Source: Porphyromonas sp. HMSC065F10
Lineage (GTDB): Bacteria > Bacteroidota > Bacteroidia > Bacteroidales > Porphyromonadaceae
Direction of reading: 5' to 3'
NCBI RefSeq assembly: GCF_001808555.1
Contig: NZ_KV793803.1
Coordinates: 25,466 to 71,434 of the forward strand
DNA length: 45,969 nt
Position numbers and translations under genes: made by a program. The notes under the pieces were generated by a model. That model ran no database searches. It was given only the letters and a program-made list of their open reading frames with translations, and had not been told where the DNA came from. Positions 8,035-17,603 of the stretch are shown piece after piece. Position 1 is the stretch's first letter. Each line of letters opens with the position of its first letter.

Positions 8035-9423
8035 TTAAGCGCAACGCTTAGACCGACGATAGGGATGAGCCAGCTTGCGGAAGTAGGATGAAGTCATCGT
8101 CATGCATAAGATCATCGACAGTACATCCGCTACTGGTAGTGCGGTCCATACGCCTGTGAGACCCATGACACGTGGCAGGATCGCCAGTGCAGGCACGAGG
8201 AAGATCAGCTGTCGCGAGAAGCTCAGCAGGAGGGCACGGGCTGCCTTACCAAGACTCTGGAAAAACTGTACTCCGGTCAACTGGATGCCCACTGCCCACA
8301 TGGCTGCCAGCTCGATCTTCAGCCCTACCTTGCAGACTGCGATCAGCTGAGGGTCAGACGTGAATGCGCGAGCAACAATCTCAGGCCATATCAGGGTCAC
8401 GGAGGCTCCAAAGACACCGATCAGGAAATTCATCTTCCGAGCGATCCGGAAGGTATCTCTCACTCGCCCGAGGTTCCCCGCCCCATAGTTGTAGCCAAGG
8501 ATAGGCTGTGTCGCCTGAGAGATACCAAACATAAACATCAGCGTCAGCATGGCCACGCTCTGGATCACTCCATTGGCTGCCACCGCCAGATCCCCGCTGT
8601 AGAAGTCTATCGGAGAGATCATCCCATAGTCGTAGAGCAGTCGGTTTTTGTAGATATTGACGATGCTCGCCATCAGGTGGGTCACAAAGGGTGCCACACC
8701 GATAGAGACGATTGCAAGGGTGTAATCCCAGTTGAACTTGAAGTTTCTCACCCTTAGCTTGACGTTGGTATCCGGTCGTGTGAAGTGATGCAGTACCCAG
8801 ATCATGCCGATAAACATACTGATCACGGTGGCGAGGGCGACCCCTGCGATACCCATATGGAATACGAAGAGGAACACGGGGTCGAGTACAAAGTTGAGTG
8901 CTGCACCGATGAGCATCGTCTTCATCGCCTTCTTGGGATAACCGGTTGCCCTCATCACCGCATTGTAAGAGTAGGTGATGTTGGCAAAAATATTTCCCGG
9001 CAAGACGATATTTAGATAGTCGAGGGCATAGGGTAGGGACGCCTCCGAGGCACCAAATTGCATCAGAAGCGGCCGAGCAAACATCATCAGCAAGACGATC
9101 ACAAGACTGCTGATCGTGAGCGACAGGAGGAAGGCACTGCCCAGCATTTTCTCTCCCTCCTCTCTCCTCTGCTGCCCGAGCAATATGGAGATCCTTGAGG
9201 CGGCACCCATACCGACGAGGGTACCTACAGCCTGAGTTACGCCCATCACGGGCATAGTGACCGAGAGACCGGATAGGGCCAAGCTATTGACCCCTTGTGC
9301 AATATATATCCGGTCGACAACATTGTATAGGGTATTGACGACAGCCCCTATGACTGAGGGCCAAGCGTAAAATTGTAATAGTTTCCTGATCGGAGCAGTG
9401 CCGAGGATGTCGGCATTCTCCAT
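8035..9423 (-). CDS. MATE family efflux transporter
   Basis: A 462-residue inner-membrane protein with about twelve hydrophobic helices in two repeats, of the MepA-like branch (NTLYNVVDRIYIAQG, TQAVGTLVGMGAASRISILLGQ). Such proteins export drugs or metabolites in exchange for Na+ or H+. I choose the ATG at 9423, which follows a purine-rich stretch (GAGAAGAGAAAAGAA) at a normal distance. In-frame ATGs at 9450 and 9489 would add up to 22 residues and the latter would overlap the Crp-like gene. It lies between the Crp-like regulator and the phosphoesterase. Its substrate cannot be read from the sequence. Confidence 0.88.
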   Translation of the reverse strand: MENADILGTAPIRKLLQFYAWPSVIGAVVNTLYNVVDRIYIAQGVNSLALSGLSVTMPVMGVTQAVGTLVGMGAASRISILLGQQRREEGEKMLGSAFLLSLTISSLVIVLLMMFARPLLMQFGASEASLPYALDYLNIVLPGNIFANITYSYNAVMRATGYPKKAMKTMLIGAALNFVLDPVFLFVFHMGIAGVALATVISMFIGMIWVLHHFTRPDTNVKLRVRNFKFNWDYTLAIVSIGVAPFVTHLMASIVNIYKNRLLYDYGMISPIDFYSGDLAVAANGVIQSVAMLTLMFMFGISQATQPILGYNYGAGNLGRVRDTFRIARKMNFLIGVFGASVTLIWPEIVARAFTSDPQLIAVCKVGLKIELAAMWAVGIQLTGVQFFQSLGKAARALLLSFSRQLIFLVPALAILPRVMGLTGVWTALPVADVLSMILCMTMTSSYFRKLAHPYRRSKRCA

Positions 9424-9469
9424 GTTAATTCTTTTCTCTTCTCTCTTCATCCATCCACTGTTTTGTCGT

Positions 9470-10186
9470 TCATCCGTGACGACTGACATCTACGAGGGCG
9501 GTCTCCTTAAGTATCTGTATCTCCTTTCCCTGTAGTGCTATCATCCCATCCTCCTCTAAGGATCGCAGGACTCTGGTGGCATTGCTGGTGGTCATATTGC
9601 TCAGACCGCCCAGCACACCCCTCGTCAGTCTCACCCGTAGCGTCTGCCCGTCCTCCTCTCTGCCGAAGAGCTGATCCAGATAGAGCAGCGTCGAGGCCAT
9701 CCTCCCCGGCATGCGACGTGTATTGAGCACGATCAGGCGCATGTCCTTAGTGTGCAGAGTCCTGAGGGCTCGTGTCAAGAGTAGCTTGGAGGCCCGTGCA
9801 TTATTGTCTATCACCATCTCCACGATCTCCGCCGGGAGAGCGAGGACGAGGCACTTTGTGAGCGCCTTGCAGATGTACCACTCCTCCATACCGGTGAGCA
9901 GTCGAGCGAGACCCAGCATCTCCTTACCGGTAAAGTGTATCGGCACTTCGCCATTGTATAGATAGTAGGTCAGCGCCTGACCCTCAACCAAGGTGATGAC
10001 GCTCCTCTCCTCTCCCCGCTCCTTAGGTGTGATCGGGTAAATACGCTCCCCCTCCTCACAGGTGTACACCTTGCTCCGCAGGATGAATACCTCCCTCTCT
10101 CGGTCGGTGAGACAGTCCCACAGCTCCGGGATCAGCTTGGAGATGTGGGGAAAAGGGGTCCTCGACTCAGAGGTATGGTGCGACAT
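9470..10186 (-). CDS. Crp/Fnr family transcriptional regulator
   Basis: A 238-residue protein with an N-terminal cyclic-nucleotide-binding-like beta-roll (about 25-140), a long dimer helix and a C-terminal winged helix (about 165-230; LSNMTTSNATRVLRSLEEDGMI is the recognition region). There is no Cys cluster for an FeS centre, and the usual cAMP-contact residues are not evident, so the signal is unknown. It lies 27 bp after gpsA and immediately before the MATE gene in the same transcript, which makes control of the exporter a reasonable guess but not shown. Confidence 0.8.
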   Translation of the reverse strand: MSHHTSESRTPFPHISKLIPELWDCLTDREREVFILRSKVYTCEEGERIYPITPKERGEERSVITLVEGQALTYYLYNGEVPIHFTGKEMLGLARLLTGMEEWYICKALTKCLVLALPAEIVEMVIDNNARASKLLLTRALRTLHTKDMRLIVLNTRRMPGRMASTLLYLDQLFGREEDGQTLRVRLTRGVLGGLSNMTTSNATRVLRSLEEDGMIALQGKEIQILKETALVDVSRHG

Positions 10187-10213
10187 ATTTCTCCTATCTC
10201 GGTGGTCTTTGAC

Positions 10214-11263
10214 TCACTTCAGGAGCGGCTTAAGGTCCTTAAATGCCTGCTCCGGCTTGACGTGCTCATAGAGTATGTCGTAGACCGCATCCGCAATCGG
10301 TATCTCGACGCCATATCGCTTATTCACCTCGTGGATGCACTTTGCTCCATAAAAACCCTCTGCGATCATCTCCATCTCGAGCTGCGCCTCATAGACGCCA
10401 TAGCCCTTGCCTAAGAAATTTCCGAAGGTCCTATTGCGGCTGTATCGGGAGTAGGCAGTCACTAAGAGATCCCCTAAGTAGGCAGAGTCGTAGACCTGCG
10501 GTCGACTCTCGGTGGCGGTGCGGATAAAGCGCTTGATCTCCCCGGTGGCGTTGCAGATAAGCACCGCCATAAAGTTGTCTCCAAGCTTCATCCCCTGAGT
10601 GATGCCCGAGGCGATGGCGTAGACATTCTTCAGCACGCTGCTATACTCAATGCCCCTCACGTCGGTGCTGATCACCGTATGGACATAGGGAGCATGAAAT
10701 AGCGGGGCGAGCCGTAGGGCTGTCTCCTTGTCTTCGCATCCAATAGTTAGGTAGCTGGTCCGATCTATCGCCACCTCCTCAGCGTGTGTGGGTCCGGAGA
10801 TGACAGCGATCTGAGACATCGGTATGCCAAATTCGCTGGACAGGAAGTCTGATACCAGCTGATAGCTATCGGGGATAATTCCCTTGACGGCATTGAGGAA
10901 GACCTTTCCCTTATACTTCTCGGGATCAACCTTCTGCAGTACGCCCTTGAGGTAAGGAGAAGGGGTGCAGAGGAGCAGGGTGTCGCTCTCCTCTACCAGC
11001 TCTGTGAGATCGCTGTAGAAGTGGATCTTGGAGGTGTCAAAGCTGACAGAAGTGAGGTAATTGGGGTTATGCCCCTGCTTCTTGAATGCCCGGATCTGGC
11101 TGCGGAACCTGAAGTACCAATTGAACTCCTGGCCGGTCTCGTGCAGGATCTTGGCTAACGCCGTAGCCCAGCTCCCGCTACCAATGAGCCCGATCTTGGT
11201 CGCCGGTGTGGCGGAAGACTTAGGGTCTGTCGCACTCTTAGAGGCTGTCTCCTTCATACTCAC
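10214..11263 (-). CDS. gpsA: NAD(P)+-dependent glycerol-3-phosphate dehydrogenase
   Basis: A 349-residue cytoplasmic enzyme that reduces dihydroxyacetone phosphate to sn-glycerol 3-phosphate for phospholipid synthesis. Visible are the Rossmann nucleotide site [11 protein letters not shown] (about 27-37), the catalytic-lysine block NAVKGI (K127), GPTHAEEV (158-165) and the C-terminal substrate domain with [20 protein letters not shown]. The length is normal for the family. It overlaps the lysS stop by 4 nt (ATGA), indicating translational coupling. An N-terminal Ser/Thr/Lys-rich extension of about 22 residues precedes the Rossmann fold. Confidence 0.95.
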   Translation of the reverse strand: MSMKETASKSATDPKSSATPATKIGLIGSGSWATALAKILHETGQEFNWYFRFRSQIRAFKKQGHNPNYLTSVSFDTSKIHFYSDLTELVEESDTLLLCTPSPYLKGVLQKVDPEKYKGKVFLNAVKGIIPDSYQLVSDFLSSEFGIPMSQIAVISGPTHAEEVAIDRTSYLTIGCEDKETALRLAPLFHAPYVHTVISTDVRGIEYSSVLKNVYAIASGITQGMKLGDNFMAVLICNATGEIKRFIRTATESRPQVYDSAYLGDLLVTAYSRYSRNRTFGNFLGKGYGVYEAQLEMEMIAEGFYGAKCIHEVNKRYGVEIPIADAVYDILYEHVKPEQAFKDLKPLLK

Positions 11264-12816
11264 TCGCTATCAGAGTCCGCTTCCTCCTCCTCCACTTCGC
11301 CCTTGGGCTGAGATATAGGCTTCATCGTGGGGAAGAGCAGCACCTCCTGGATAGTATCCTGCTCAGTCAGGAGCATCGCCAAGCGATCCATCCCTATCCC
11401 GAGACCACTCGTCGGCGGCATACCATACTCCAAGGCCCGGACAAAGTCTTGGTCGATAAACATTGCCTCATCGTCACCCTTCTCCGACAGTCTCAGCTGA
11501 TCCTCAAAGCGCTCCAGCTGGTCAATTGGATCATTGAGCTCGGTGTAGGCATTGGCAAGCTCGCTGCCATTGATCATCAGCTCAAAGCGCTCCGTCAGTC
11601 CGGGCTTGGTACGGTGCATCTTCGTCAGCGGAGACATCTCCACAGGGTAGTCGGTAATGAATGTGGGCTGGATCAGGTGCTCCTCACAGATCTCGCCAAA
11701 GAGCTCATCAATCAGCTTGCCCTTACCGAAGGAGTCATCCACCTCGATCCCAAGCTCCTTGCACTTGGCTCTCAGCTCCTCCTCGGTCTTGCCGGTGATG
11801 TCGTAGTCCCCATACTCCTTGATGGCGTCGGTCATGGTGAGTCGCCGGTAGGGAGCCTTGAGGTCGATGGTCTTGCCATCCAGCTCCACGGTCGTCTTGC
11901 CATTGACCTGAAGTGCCGTGTACTCGAGCAGTTGCTCGGTCATCTCCATCATCCAATTGTAGTCCTTGTAGGCGACATACACCTCCATCCCGGTAAACTC
12001 GGGATTGTGTGTGCGATCCATCCCCTCGTTGCGGAAGTTTTTCCCAAACTCGTACACCGCATCGTACCCTCCGACGATCAGTCTCTTGAGGAAGAGCTCG
12101 TCCGCAATCCTTAGGTAGAGAGGGATATCCAGAGCATTGTGGTGAGTGATGAAAGGCCGAGCCGACGCCCCACCCGGGATCGTCTGCAGGATGGGCGTCT
12201 CCACCTCGAGGAAGCCTCGAGAGTTGAAGAAGTCCCTGAAGGCACTATACATCTTCGTCCGCTTGATGAATATGTTTCTATTCTGCGGATTGACGATCAG
12301 GTCCACATACCGCATGCGGTAGCGCTGCTCCGGGTCGGTGAAGGCATCATAGGTCTCCCCATCCTTTACCTTCACGACCGGGAGAGGTCGGAGGGACTTG
12401 GAGAGCAGGATAAGCTTCTGCACATGGACGCTGATCTCGCCCATCTTGGTGCGGAAGACAAAACCCTCCACCCCGATGATGTCGCCAATGTCAAGGAGCT
12501 TCTTGAAGACTACATTATAGAGCGTCTTATCCTCCTCAGGTGCAATATCGTCGCGAGTAATGTAGAGCTGTATCCTGCCCTCGCTGTCCTGGAGCTCAGC
12601 AAAGGATGCCTTGCCCATGATCCGGCGAGACATCAGTCGCCCGGCTATTCTTACCTGTCGAGGCTGCTGCTCATCATCCGAGAAATGGTCCTTGATGTCC
12701 TGCGAGGTGGCATCCACCACATACTCCTCAGCGGGGTAGGGGTTGATCCCCAGGTCACGCAACTTCTGTAAGCTATCACGACGCAGGAGCTCCTGCTCAC
12801 TATATTGTCTCTCCAT
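11260..12816 (-). CDS. lysS: Lysine--tRNA ligase, class II
   Basis: A 518-residue class II aminoacyl-tRNA synthetase that charges tRNA-Lys. The N-terminal OB-fold anticodon-binding domain (about 55-150, [21 protein letters not shown]) is followed by the catalytic core. Motif 1 lies near the [11 protein letters not shown] segment, motif 2 is [15 protein letters not shown], and motif 3 is [13 protein letters not shown] near the C-terminus. A Bacteroidota-type insert lies around residues 315-375. It is the first gene of the lysS-gpsA-Crp-MATE-phosphoesterase operon, with a promoter box at 12893-12900. Confidence 0.96.
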   Translation of the reverse strand: MERQYSEQELLRRDSLQKLRDLGINPYPAEEYVVDATSQDIKDHFSDDEQQPRQVRIAGRLMSRRIMGKASFAELQDSEGRIQLYITRDDIAPEEDKTLYNVVFKKLLDIGDIIGVEGFVFRTKMGEISVHVQKLILLSKSLRPLPVVKVKDGETYDAFTDPEQRYRMRYVDLIVNPQNRNIFIKRTKMYSAFRDFFNSRGFLEVETPILQTIPGGASARPFITHHNALDIPLYLRIADELFLKRLIVGGYDAVYEFGKNFRNEGMDRTHNPEFTGMEVYVAYKDYNWMMEMTEQLLEYTALQVNGKTTVELDGKTIDLKAPYRRLTMTDAIKEYGDYDITGKTEEELRAKCKELGIEVDDSFGKGKLIDELFGEICEEHLIQPTFITDYPVEMSPLTKMHRTKPGLTERFELMINGSELANAYTELNDPIDQLERFEDQLRLSEKGDDEAMFIDQDFVRALEYGMPPTSGLGIGMDRLAMLLTEQDTIQEVLLFPTMKPISQPKGEVEEEEADSDSE

Positions 12817-12892
12817 GTCTTTTCTGATGATGAGTTCTTAACTAATTAGAGTACAAGTGCATCATGGCTATCTGCCTGGTACACTTTATCTG

Positions 12893-12900
12893 CAAAGATA
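12893..12900 (-). promoter_or_regulatory. -7 box of the lysS operon
   Basis: TATCTTTG on the minus strand matches TAnnTTTG. A TTTT lies about 20 bp upstream in place of TTTG. It predicts a leader of about 70 nt before lysS. Confidence 0.6.
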
Positions 12901-12941
12901 ACGCTTTTGTAGAGCACTATAAAAGTACACCCCCCTCTTCC

Positions 12942-15683
12942 TCACATCCTGTGGTAGTACCGAGACTGGTATCTCAACCGTGAGGAGCGATCGGCAGAGG
13001 GGTCTGCTGTCGGCAGGGTATTGAACTTATAAGTGAAGGTCAGCATAACGTACGATGTGACTCCCTCGTAGAGCATATCGGTGATGGATTGAGCGGTTGA
13101 GGTGCGACGAAAGGTACTCCTCTGTCCCAGCAGATCCAGTGCCTCCAGCTCCAGTGTCCCCCTCCGATCCTTGAGGAAGGAGTACCCTATGCTGATGTCC
13201 CATATCCAGAGGTTTCGCTTCACATCATCATGGTACCCCTTGGCATCGCTGTAGGAGAGACGATGGGAGAGGCTGAGACCGAAGGGTGGCGTCCAGGTAG
13301 CTACGCAGAAGAGCCTGTAGTCAAGTGTCTTTCGGTCACTCTGCCGGGATACCGTATTTGTCAGATGGTTATAGTTCCCTGAGAAGCCCAGCGACGACTG
13401 CAGATACTCGCCCGACCAGGTGACTCTCTCCGAGAGATTGACGGTGCTGCTGAGAGAGGTATTCAGCTCTCCATTGACATACCCCTTGCCTCTATTGCCA
13501 CCGACCCGGCCGTTGGTGAAGGAGGTCAGGCTCTTGGATAGGGGTAGGCTCAGTGACCCGCCGGCACTGTAGGAGTAGACACCATTCACGTTCTCGTAAG
13601 TGGTTTGGCTGACACCGGTCTCTCGGTCTAGTTCGCGACGGTTGATGATCGCATTATTCACCGTCCCCATATAGCCAAATATCTGCAGGCTCTGGAGCTT
13701 CTCCCGATTCTCCATAGATCCACGCATAAATATCATATGCCTAAACGAGGGAAGCAGGTCAGGGTTGCCGGTTGTCTGAGAGAGTGGCGAGGTCTGTATG
13801 GTGACGGGACTCAGTTGCTCCATAGAGGGCTGGCCGGTGCGCCCTCTGTAGTGCAGCATATACTGTAGTCCTCTGTCGTCCCTCAGGTCTACGATGAGCG
13901 AGGGCGCATAGTTGACGATGCTTCGCTCGTGATCGTAGGTGACCTCCTCACCATCCGTGGTGATCGTGTGGGTGTGGGTGGGCAGCGCATCGACTCCGAG
14001 GGAGATACTGCTCTTGGGTCTCGGTCGATACCTCGCCATGGCACCGATCCGGTGGTTTAGGTACTGGTTGCTGGAGCCTCTGGAGTACCGTTTGTCCAGT
14101 ATGGTATACTCTCCCTCAGTGTCGGCCTGATAGGCAAGGCGATTGCTCGTCCTGTACTCGCCATCGAGGCTGTAGTTGCCCTGGAGTGCCCAGTACTTGC
14201 TGAGAGGCTCCATGTATGAGAAGGAGATACCACCTTGATTACTCTCGCTGCGGGAACTGGTCAGTTGATCCAGGGTCTCGCTTCGGTTGCCCTTGGCAAA
14301 GGTGGTGACGCTCTTGAGTGTCCCGTCGCTATTGCCCGACTGGTGTCGCCCAAAGACTCTGACGTAGATATTTCGTCCCTCGTCATTAAATGTGTGGCGG
14401 AAGTGGAGGTAGCCGCTCGCTCCATCGTTGCGGCTCTTCTCCTCCCTCTCCGAGGAGCCGGAGTTGATCGTCTCGCCCTCTCTTGCCTCTGTGCTGTACT
14501 GAGAGAGTGAGTGGGATCGGCTCCGGCCGATACTGATGTCGGGCATAAAGAAAAGTGCAGTCCTCTCGGAAGGGGTCCACTCGAGACGACCACCCATGGA
14601 GCCACGGCGTGAGAGGTCATCCTGAGAGGAAGTGGTGCGGTCGGTGGTGCTATGTGTGGCTTCTCCGAGGAGGTTTTCCCGAGTCATTCGGCTGAATAGG
14701 GTGTTATCGTCCTCTTGATATGAGAGCTCGGCGGTGACGTTGAGCTTATCACTTACTTTGTTGTCGTAGTTGGCTCCCACTGAGCGTTGCGTCCGGTCTC
14801 CTCTCCCTCGCCTTACCCCGTCGGTGTTATTGAGATTAGCGAGGAGGGTGATCCGCTCGTCTCCTCTAAATGCCGATCCCATTAGGTCTACTCTGTATCG
14901 GTCCTTTGTCCCGTATCCGGCCTTTAGGCTGCCGAGGAAGCCTTTCTTTAGCTCTTCCTTCACGTTGAGGTTGAGTATTTTCGTCTTCTCTCCGTCGTCC
15001 ATACCGGTGAGCATGGATTGCTCAGACTTCTTGTCGACTACCTGTACGTTCTTGATCAGGTCAGCAGGGAGATTCTTAGTCGCCATGGTCGGGTCGGAAG
15101 AGAAGAAGTCTCTGCCGTCCAGCTCCACCCGCTCGATGGCCTCCCCATTATAGGTGATGTTACCCTCTGCGTCTACCTCGATCCCGGGAATACGGCGCAG
15201 CAGCTCCTCCACCGAGGCTCCGGGGCGAACCTTGAAGGCGCTGGCGTTAAATTGCACCGTGTCCTTCTTGATCGTCACCGGACTCGCCTGTCCCACGACC
15301 TTCAGCTCGCTCAGTGCCGTCGCAGAGGGGGAGAGCTTGATCCGCCCGAGGTCGATCTTAGAGCTCTCCCCAATGGATACCGTCTTGCGGTAGGGTGTGT
15401 AGCCAATGAAAGAGATGTCCACGAGGTAGCTTCCGGGCGTGGAGACCAGGAGCCTGAAGTGTCCCTGCTTGTCAGTCATCACCCCTTGTATCAGAGTGGA
15501 GTCGGTGGCACTCAGGAGTCGCACACTTGCTGCGGTCATCCACTCCTCCTCATCGGTGTCGTAGACACGCCCCTTGATCTCACTGGACCTGGTCTGGGCA
15601 TGGGCTCTCAGCAGGAAGATCATACAGAGAGCTACGCCTATAAGCAGTAGAGTGGGGCGCTTAGGGGTGGATGTGCGCTGCAT
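12942..15683 (-). CDS. Outer-membrane beta-barrel protein with CarboxypepD_reg-like and plug domains
   Basis: A 913-residue protein: signal peptide (about residues 10-29, LLLIGVALCMIFLLRAHA), then a carboxypeptidase-regulatory-like beta-sandwich (about 33-115), a plug-like domain (about 130-220, VSVEELLRRIPG-type segment and VELDGRDFFSSDP), and a long barrel rich in alternating aromatic strands. It fits the TonB-receptor-like outer-membrane beta-barrel group of Bacteroidota rather than SusC: no SusD partner is next to it and it is shorter than SusC. The ligand is unknown. The ATG at 15683 is chosen because it opens directly into the signal peptide; the frame is open further upstream. Confidence 0.85.
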   Translation of the reverse strand: MQRTSTPKRPTLLLIGVALCMIFLLRAHAQTRSSEIKGRVYDTDEEEWMTAASVRLLSATDSTLIQGVMTDKQGHFRLLVSTPGSYLVDISFIGYTPYRKTVSIGESSKIDLGRIKLSPSATALSELKVVGQASPVTIKKDTVQFNASAFKVRPGASVEELLRRIPGIEVDAEGNITYNGEAIERVELDGRDFFSSDPTMATKNLPADLIKNVQVVDKKSEQSMLTGMDDGEKTKILNLNVKEELKKGFLGSLKAGYGTKDRYRVDLMGSAFRGDERITLLANLNNTDGVRRGRGDRTQRSVGANYDNKVSDKLNVTAELSYQEDDNTLFSRMTRENLLGEATHSTTDRTTSSQDDLSRRGSMGGRLEWTPSERTALFFMPDISIGRSRSHSLSQYSTEAREGETINSGSSEREEKSRNDGASGYLHFRHTFNDEGRNIYVRVFGRHQSGNSDGTLKSVTTFAKGNRSETLDQLTSSRSESNQGGISFSYMEPLSKYWALQGNYSLDGEYRTSNRLAYQADTEGEYTILDKRYSRGSSNQYLNHRIGAMARYRPRPKSSISLGVDALPTHTHTITTDGEEVTYDHERSIVNYAPSLIVDLRDDRGLQYMLHYRGRTGQPSMEQLSPVTIQTSPLSQTTGNPDLLPSFRHMIFMRGSMENREKLQSLQIFGYMGTVNNAIINRRELDRETGVSQTTYENVNGVYSYSAGGSLSLPLSKSLTSFTNGRVGGNRGKGYVNGELNTSLSSTVNLSERVTWSGEYLQSSLGFSGNYNHLTNTVSRQSDRKTLDYRLFCVATWTPPFGLSLSHRLSYSDAKGYHDDVKRNLWIWDISIGYSFLKDRRGTLELEALDLLGQRSTFRRTSTAQSITDMLYEGVTSYVMLTFTYKFNTLPTADPSADRSSRLRYQSRYYHRM

Positions 15684-15752
15684 CGGATGATTAGGTAAGG
15701 AATGGTGAATGTGCAAAAACTGTCGAATGGAGTGCGGAGGTACTCCCAGGAG

Positions 15753-15760
15753 CAAACTTA
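15753..15760 (-). promoter_or_regulatory. Possible -7 box for the beta-barrel gene
   Basis: TAAGTTTG on the minus strand matches TAnnTTTG and lies 69 bp before the ATG. No good -33 element is seen at the usual distance. Confidence 0.45.
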
Positions 15761-15780
15761 CCCAATATGGCACAAGTAAG

Positions 15781-15823
15781 GAAGCGACTGTAAGTACGAT
15801 GACTCGTCACTTACAGTCGCTTC
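15781..15823 (-). terminator. Long hairpin after tRNA-Thr
   Basis: A perfect 15-bp stem (15781-15795 with 15809-15823), 8 nt after the tRNA 3' end on the minus strand. It lacks a strong U-run (CTTACTTG follows), so it could be a factor-assisted terminator or a processing signal for the SRP RNA-tRNA transcript. Confidence 0.6.
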
Positions 15824-15831
15824 TTGATGAG

Positions 15832-15904
15832 AGCCTTCTATAGGACTCGAACCTACGACCATCTGATTACAAATCAGAAGCTCTACCAACTGAGCTAAGA
15901 AGGC
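15832..15904 (-). tRNA. tRNA-Thr (anticodon TGT)
   Basis: A complete cloverleaf on the minus strand: acceptor GCCTTCT pairs with AGAAGGC, the D-arm is AGCTCAGTTGGTAGAGCT, the anticodon stem TCTGA/TCAGA encloses loop TTTGTAA with anticodon TGT, and the T-arm contains GGTTCGAGTCC. CCA is not encoded. Its 5' end lies only about 4 nt from the end of the SRP RNA. Confidence 0.97.
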
Positions 15905-15907
15905 GGG

Positions 15908-16008
15908 TGGGCAAGCTGTCTACATCGCGCCGCTACAACCCACTACCCTTGCTGCGATCAAGCCCTGGGGGGATTCGTGGGGAGCTGGCCGTGTAGGACT
16001 TGCCCGGA
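15908..16008 (-). ncRNA. ffs: Signal recognition particle RNA (small bacterial type)
   Basis: On the minus strand about 97 nt fold into one long rod. The ends GGGCAAG (16005-15999) and CTTGCCC (15915-15909) pair, then CTACA with TGTAG, then CCCAC with GTGGG. The apex holds the conserved helix-8 signature CCCAGG...GCAGCAAGGGTAG that binds Ffh. This RNA is the scaffold of the particle that targets nascent membrane proteins. A strong promoter lies just upstream (16028-16058) and tRNA-Thr follows within about 4 nt, so both should come from one transcript. Exact mature ends are inferred from pairing. Confidence 0.85.
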
Positions 16009-16027
16009 TATTGTCGGCTTGACTATG

Positions 16028-16058
16028 CAAAGGTACAGACTTTTTCCCGTCCCTCAAA
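16028..16058 (-). promoter_or_regulatory. Promoter of the SRP RNA-tRNA transcript
   Basis: On the minus strand: TTTG (16058-16055), a 19-bp spacer, then TACCTTTG (16035-16028). This is the full Bacteroidota consensus, with a predicted start about 15-20 nt before the SRP RNA 5' stem. Confidence 0.8.
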
Positions 16059-16127
16059 GGGGACCCTTCCTTCGGTCACTTCCGCTGCTCTCAATAAGTG
16101 ATTGAGGGGTCAGGTAAAATGGGCGAA

Positions 16128-16215
16128 AATCAACTCTGCCTCCTTTGGCATTTTTCTTTTACCGATATTAGGCGCAACTAATATCGGTAAAAGAAAAGTC
16201 TAATATCGGTATTAG
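16128..16215 (-). repeat. Palindrome array, locus 2
   Basis: Three 16-bp units at 22-bp period (16156-16171, 16178-16193, 16200-16215) with 6-nt spacers. Read on the minus strand they are CTAATACCGATATTAG, CTTTTACCGATATTAG and CTAATATCGGTAAAAG, followed by the degenerate 22-bp flank at 16149-16128. The array begins 8 bp after the rarA stop codon and points toward the SRP RNA promoter. The two leftmost units together also form a 19-bp inverted repeat (16152-16170 with 16179-16197). Confidence 0.85.
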
Positions 16216-16222
16216 ACTTCTC

Positions 16223-17515
16223 TCACTCCTGCTCTCCTTTCATTTGTCTCAGCCGCTGGAGTAGCTGAGCCTCTTGGGCATTGTCCGCCGGTCTCCAGAA
16301 GGAGGTGCCCACCACTTCGTCCGGGAGGTATTGCTGGGAGGCATAGTGTCCCTTGTAGTCGTGGGGGTAGATGTACCCCTTACCATACCCAAGCTCGTCC
16401 ATGAACTCCGTGGGAGCATTTCTCAGGTGCATCGGTACAGGGTGGGGTGGGCTCTCCCGGACGAATGCAAGAGCTTGGTTGATAGCAGTGTAGGCACTAT
16501 TGCTCTTGGGGGAGGAAGCGAGGTAGATGGTTGCCTCAGCCAGGGGGATACGCCCCTCAGGCCAGCCGATGCGCTCCACAGCGGTAAAGGCCGCTTCGGC
16601 GATCAGCATAGCATTGGGGTTGGCGAGACCGATGTCCTCTGACGCCGAGATGACCAGTCGGCGGGCGATAAACTTTGGGTCCTCTCCCCCATCGATCATC
16701 CTGGCGAGCCAGTATACGGCTGCATCGGGATCACTTCCACGGATGCTCTTGATGAAGGCCGATATGATGTCGTAGTGCATCTCGCCACCCTTGTCGTATA
16801 CGCCGGGGTTCCTCTGGATCTGCTGAGACACGATCTCATCGGAGATGGTGAAGCTCTTTCGCTCCAGAGCCTCCGGTGTTGTCGCGATGAGCTCCAGGAT
16901 ATTGAGGAACTTGCGGGCATCTCCTCCTGAGGCTGCAAAGAGAGCGTCTGTGGAGTCGATCTGCACCTCGTACTCCGTCAGCACCTCATCCCGAGAGAGG
17001 GTGTAGTGAAGGAGCTCATCCAGGTCACCCTGTGTGAGAGGCTTCAGGACGAGTACCCGGCATCGTGAGAGGAGTGGGCGGATCACCTCAAAAGACGGGT
17101 TCTCGGTCGTGGCGCCGATCAGCACCACGCTGCCCTGCTCCACGGCATGTAGCAGAGAGTCCTGCTGGGACTTACTGAAGCGGTGAATCTCGTCGATGAA
17201 GAGTATCGGTGCCCCCTGAGCAAAGAGACCATTTCTGTAGTCCTCGGCCTGCTTGATCACATCGCGAACCTCCTTGACCCCCGAACTTACTGCGCTGAGG
17301 GTGAAGAAGGGGAGGTCAAAGTGCTTGGCTACGATCCTCGCCAAGGTCGTCTTACCCACCCCGGGGGGACCCCACAGGATGAAGGAGCGAAGGAGCCCCG
17401 TCTGAAGCATATCGTGAATAGGTCCTCCGGGGCGGACTAAGTCGCTCTGACCGAAGTAGCCCTCAAGTGTGCCGGGTCTCATCCGTTCTGCGAGAGGGGG
17501 TAGGTTGGTATTCAT
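16223..17515 (-). CDS. rarA: Replication-associated recombination protein A (AAA+ ATPase)
   Basis: A 430-residue AAA+ ATPase of the RarA/MgsA/WRNIP1 family, which acts at stalled replication forks with single-strand-binding protein. Walker A is GPPGVGKTT (49-57) and Walker B is ILFIDEIHR (104-112); sensor 1 lies in GATTENPS. The C-terminal tetramerisation region follows. The ATG at 17515 fits the family N-terminus [17 protein letters not shown]; upstream ATGs at 17533 and 17572 lie too close to or upstream of a likely promoter box at 17546-17553. It is divergent from htpG. Confidence 0.93.
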   Translation of the reverse strand: MNTNLPPLAERMRPGTLEGYFGQSDLVRPGGPIHDMLQTGLLRSFILWGPPGVGKTTLARIVAKHFDLPFFTLSAVSSGVKEVRDVIKQAEDYRNGLFAQGAPILFIDEIHRFSKSQQDSLLHAVEQGSVVLIGATTENPSFEVIRPLLSRCRVLVLKPLTQGDLDELLHYTLSRDEVLTEYEVQIDSTDALFAASGGDARKFLNILELIATTPEALERKSFTISDEIVSQQIQRNPGVYDKGGEMHYDIISAFIKSIRGSDPDAAVYWLARMIDGGEDPKFIARRLVISASEDIGLANPNAMLIAEAAFTAVERIGWPEGRIPLAEATIYLASSPKSNSAYTAINQALAFVRESPPHPVPMHLRNAPTEFMDELGYGKGYIYPHDYKGHYASQQYLPDEVVGTSFWRPADNAQEAQLLQRLRQMKGEQE

Positions 17516-17545
17516 CTTTAAGTCAGTGATCATAAGTGTTATGTA

Positions 17546-17553
17546 CAAAGGTA
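17546..17553 (-). promoter_or_regulatory. Likely -7 box for rarA
   Basis: TACCTTTG on the minus strand, about 31 bp before the rarA ATG, with a TTG 16 bp upstream, a spacer shorter than usual. Confidence 0.5.
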
Positions 17554-17603
17554 CCACTATTGTGTGTGACAATCATACCCCCACGTGGCGTCTCTTGATT
17601 CTT

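Noticed and set aside
9923-9935. CTTACCGGTAAAG inside the Crp-like gene, similar to the palindrome units
   Set aside because: A single short match within codons, with no second unit at 22 bp and no flank.
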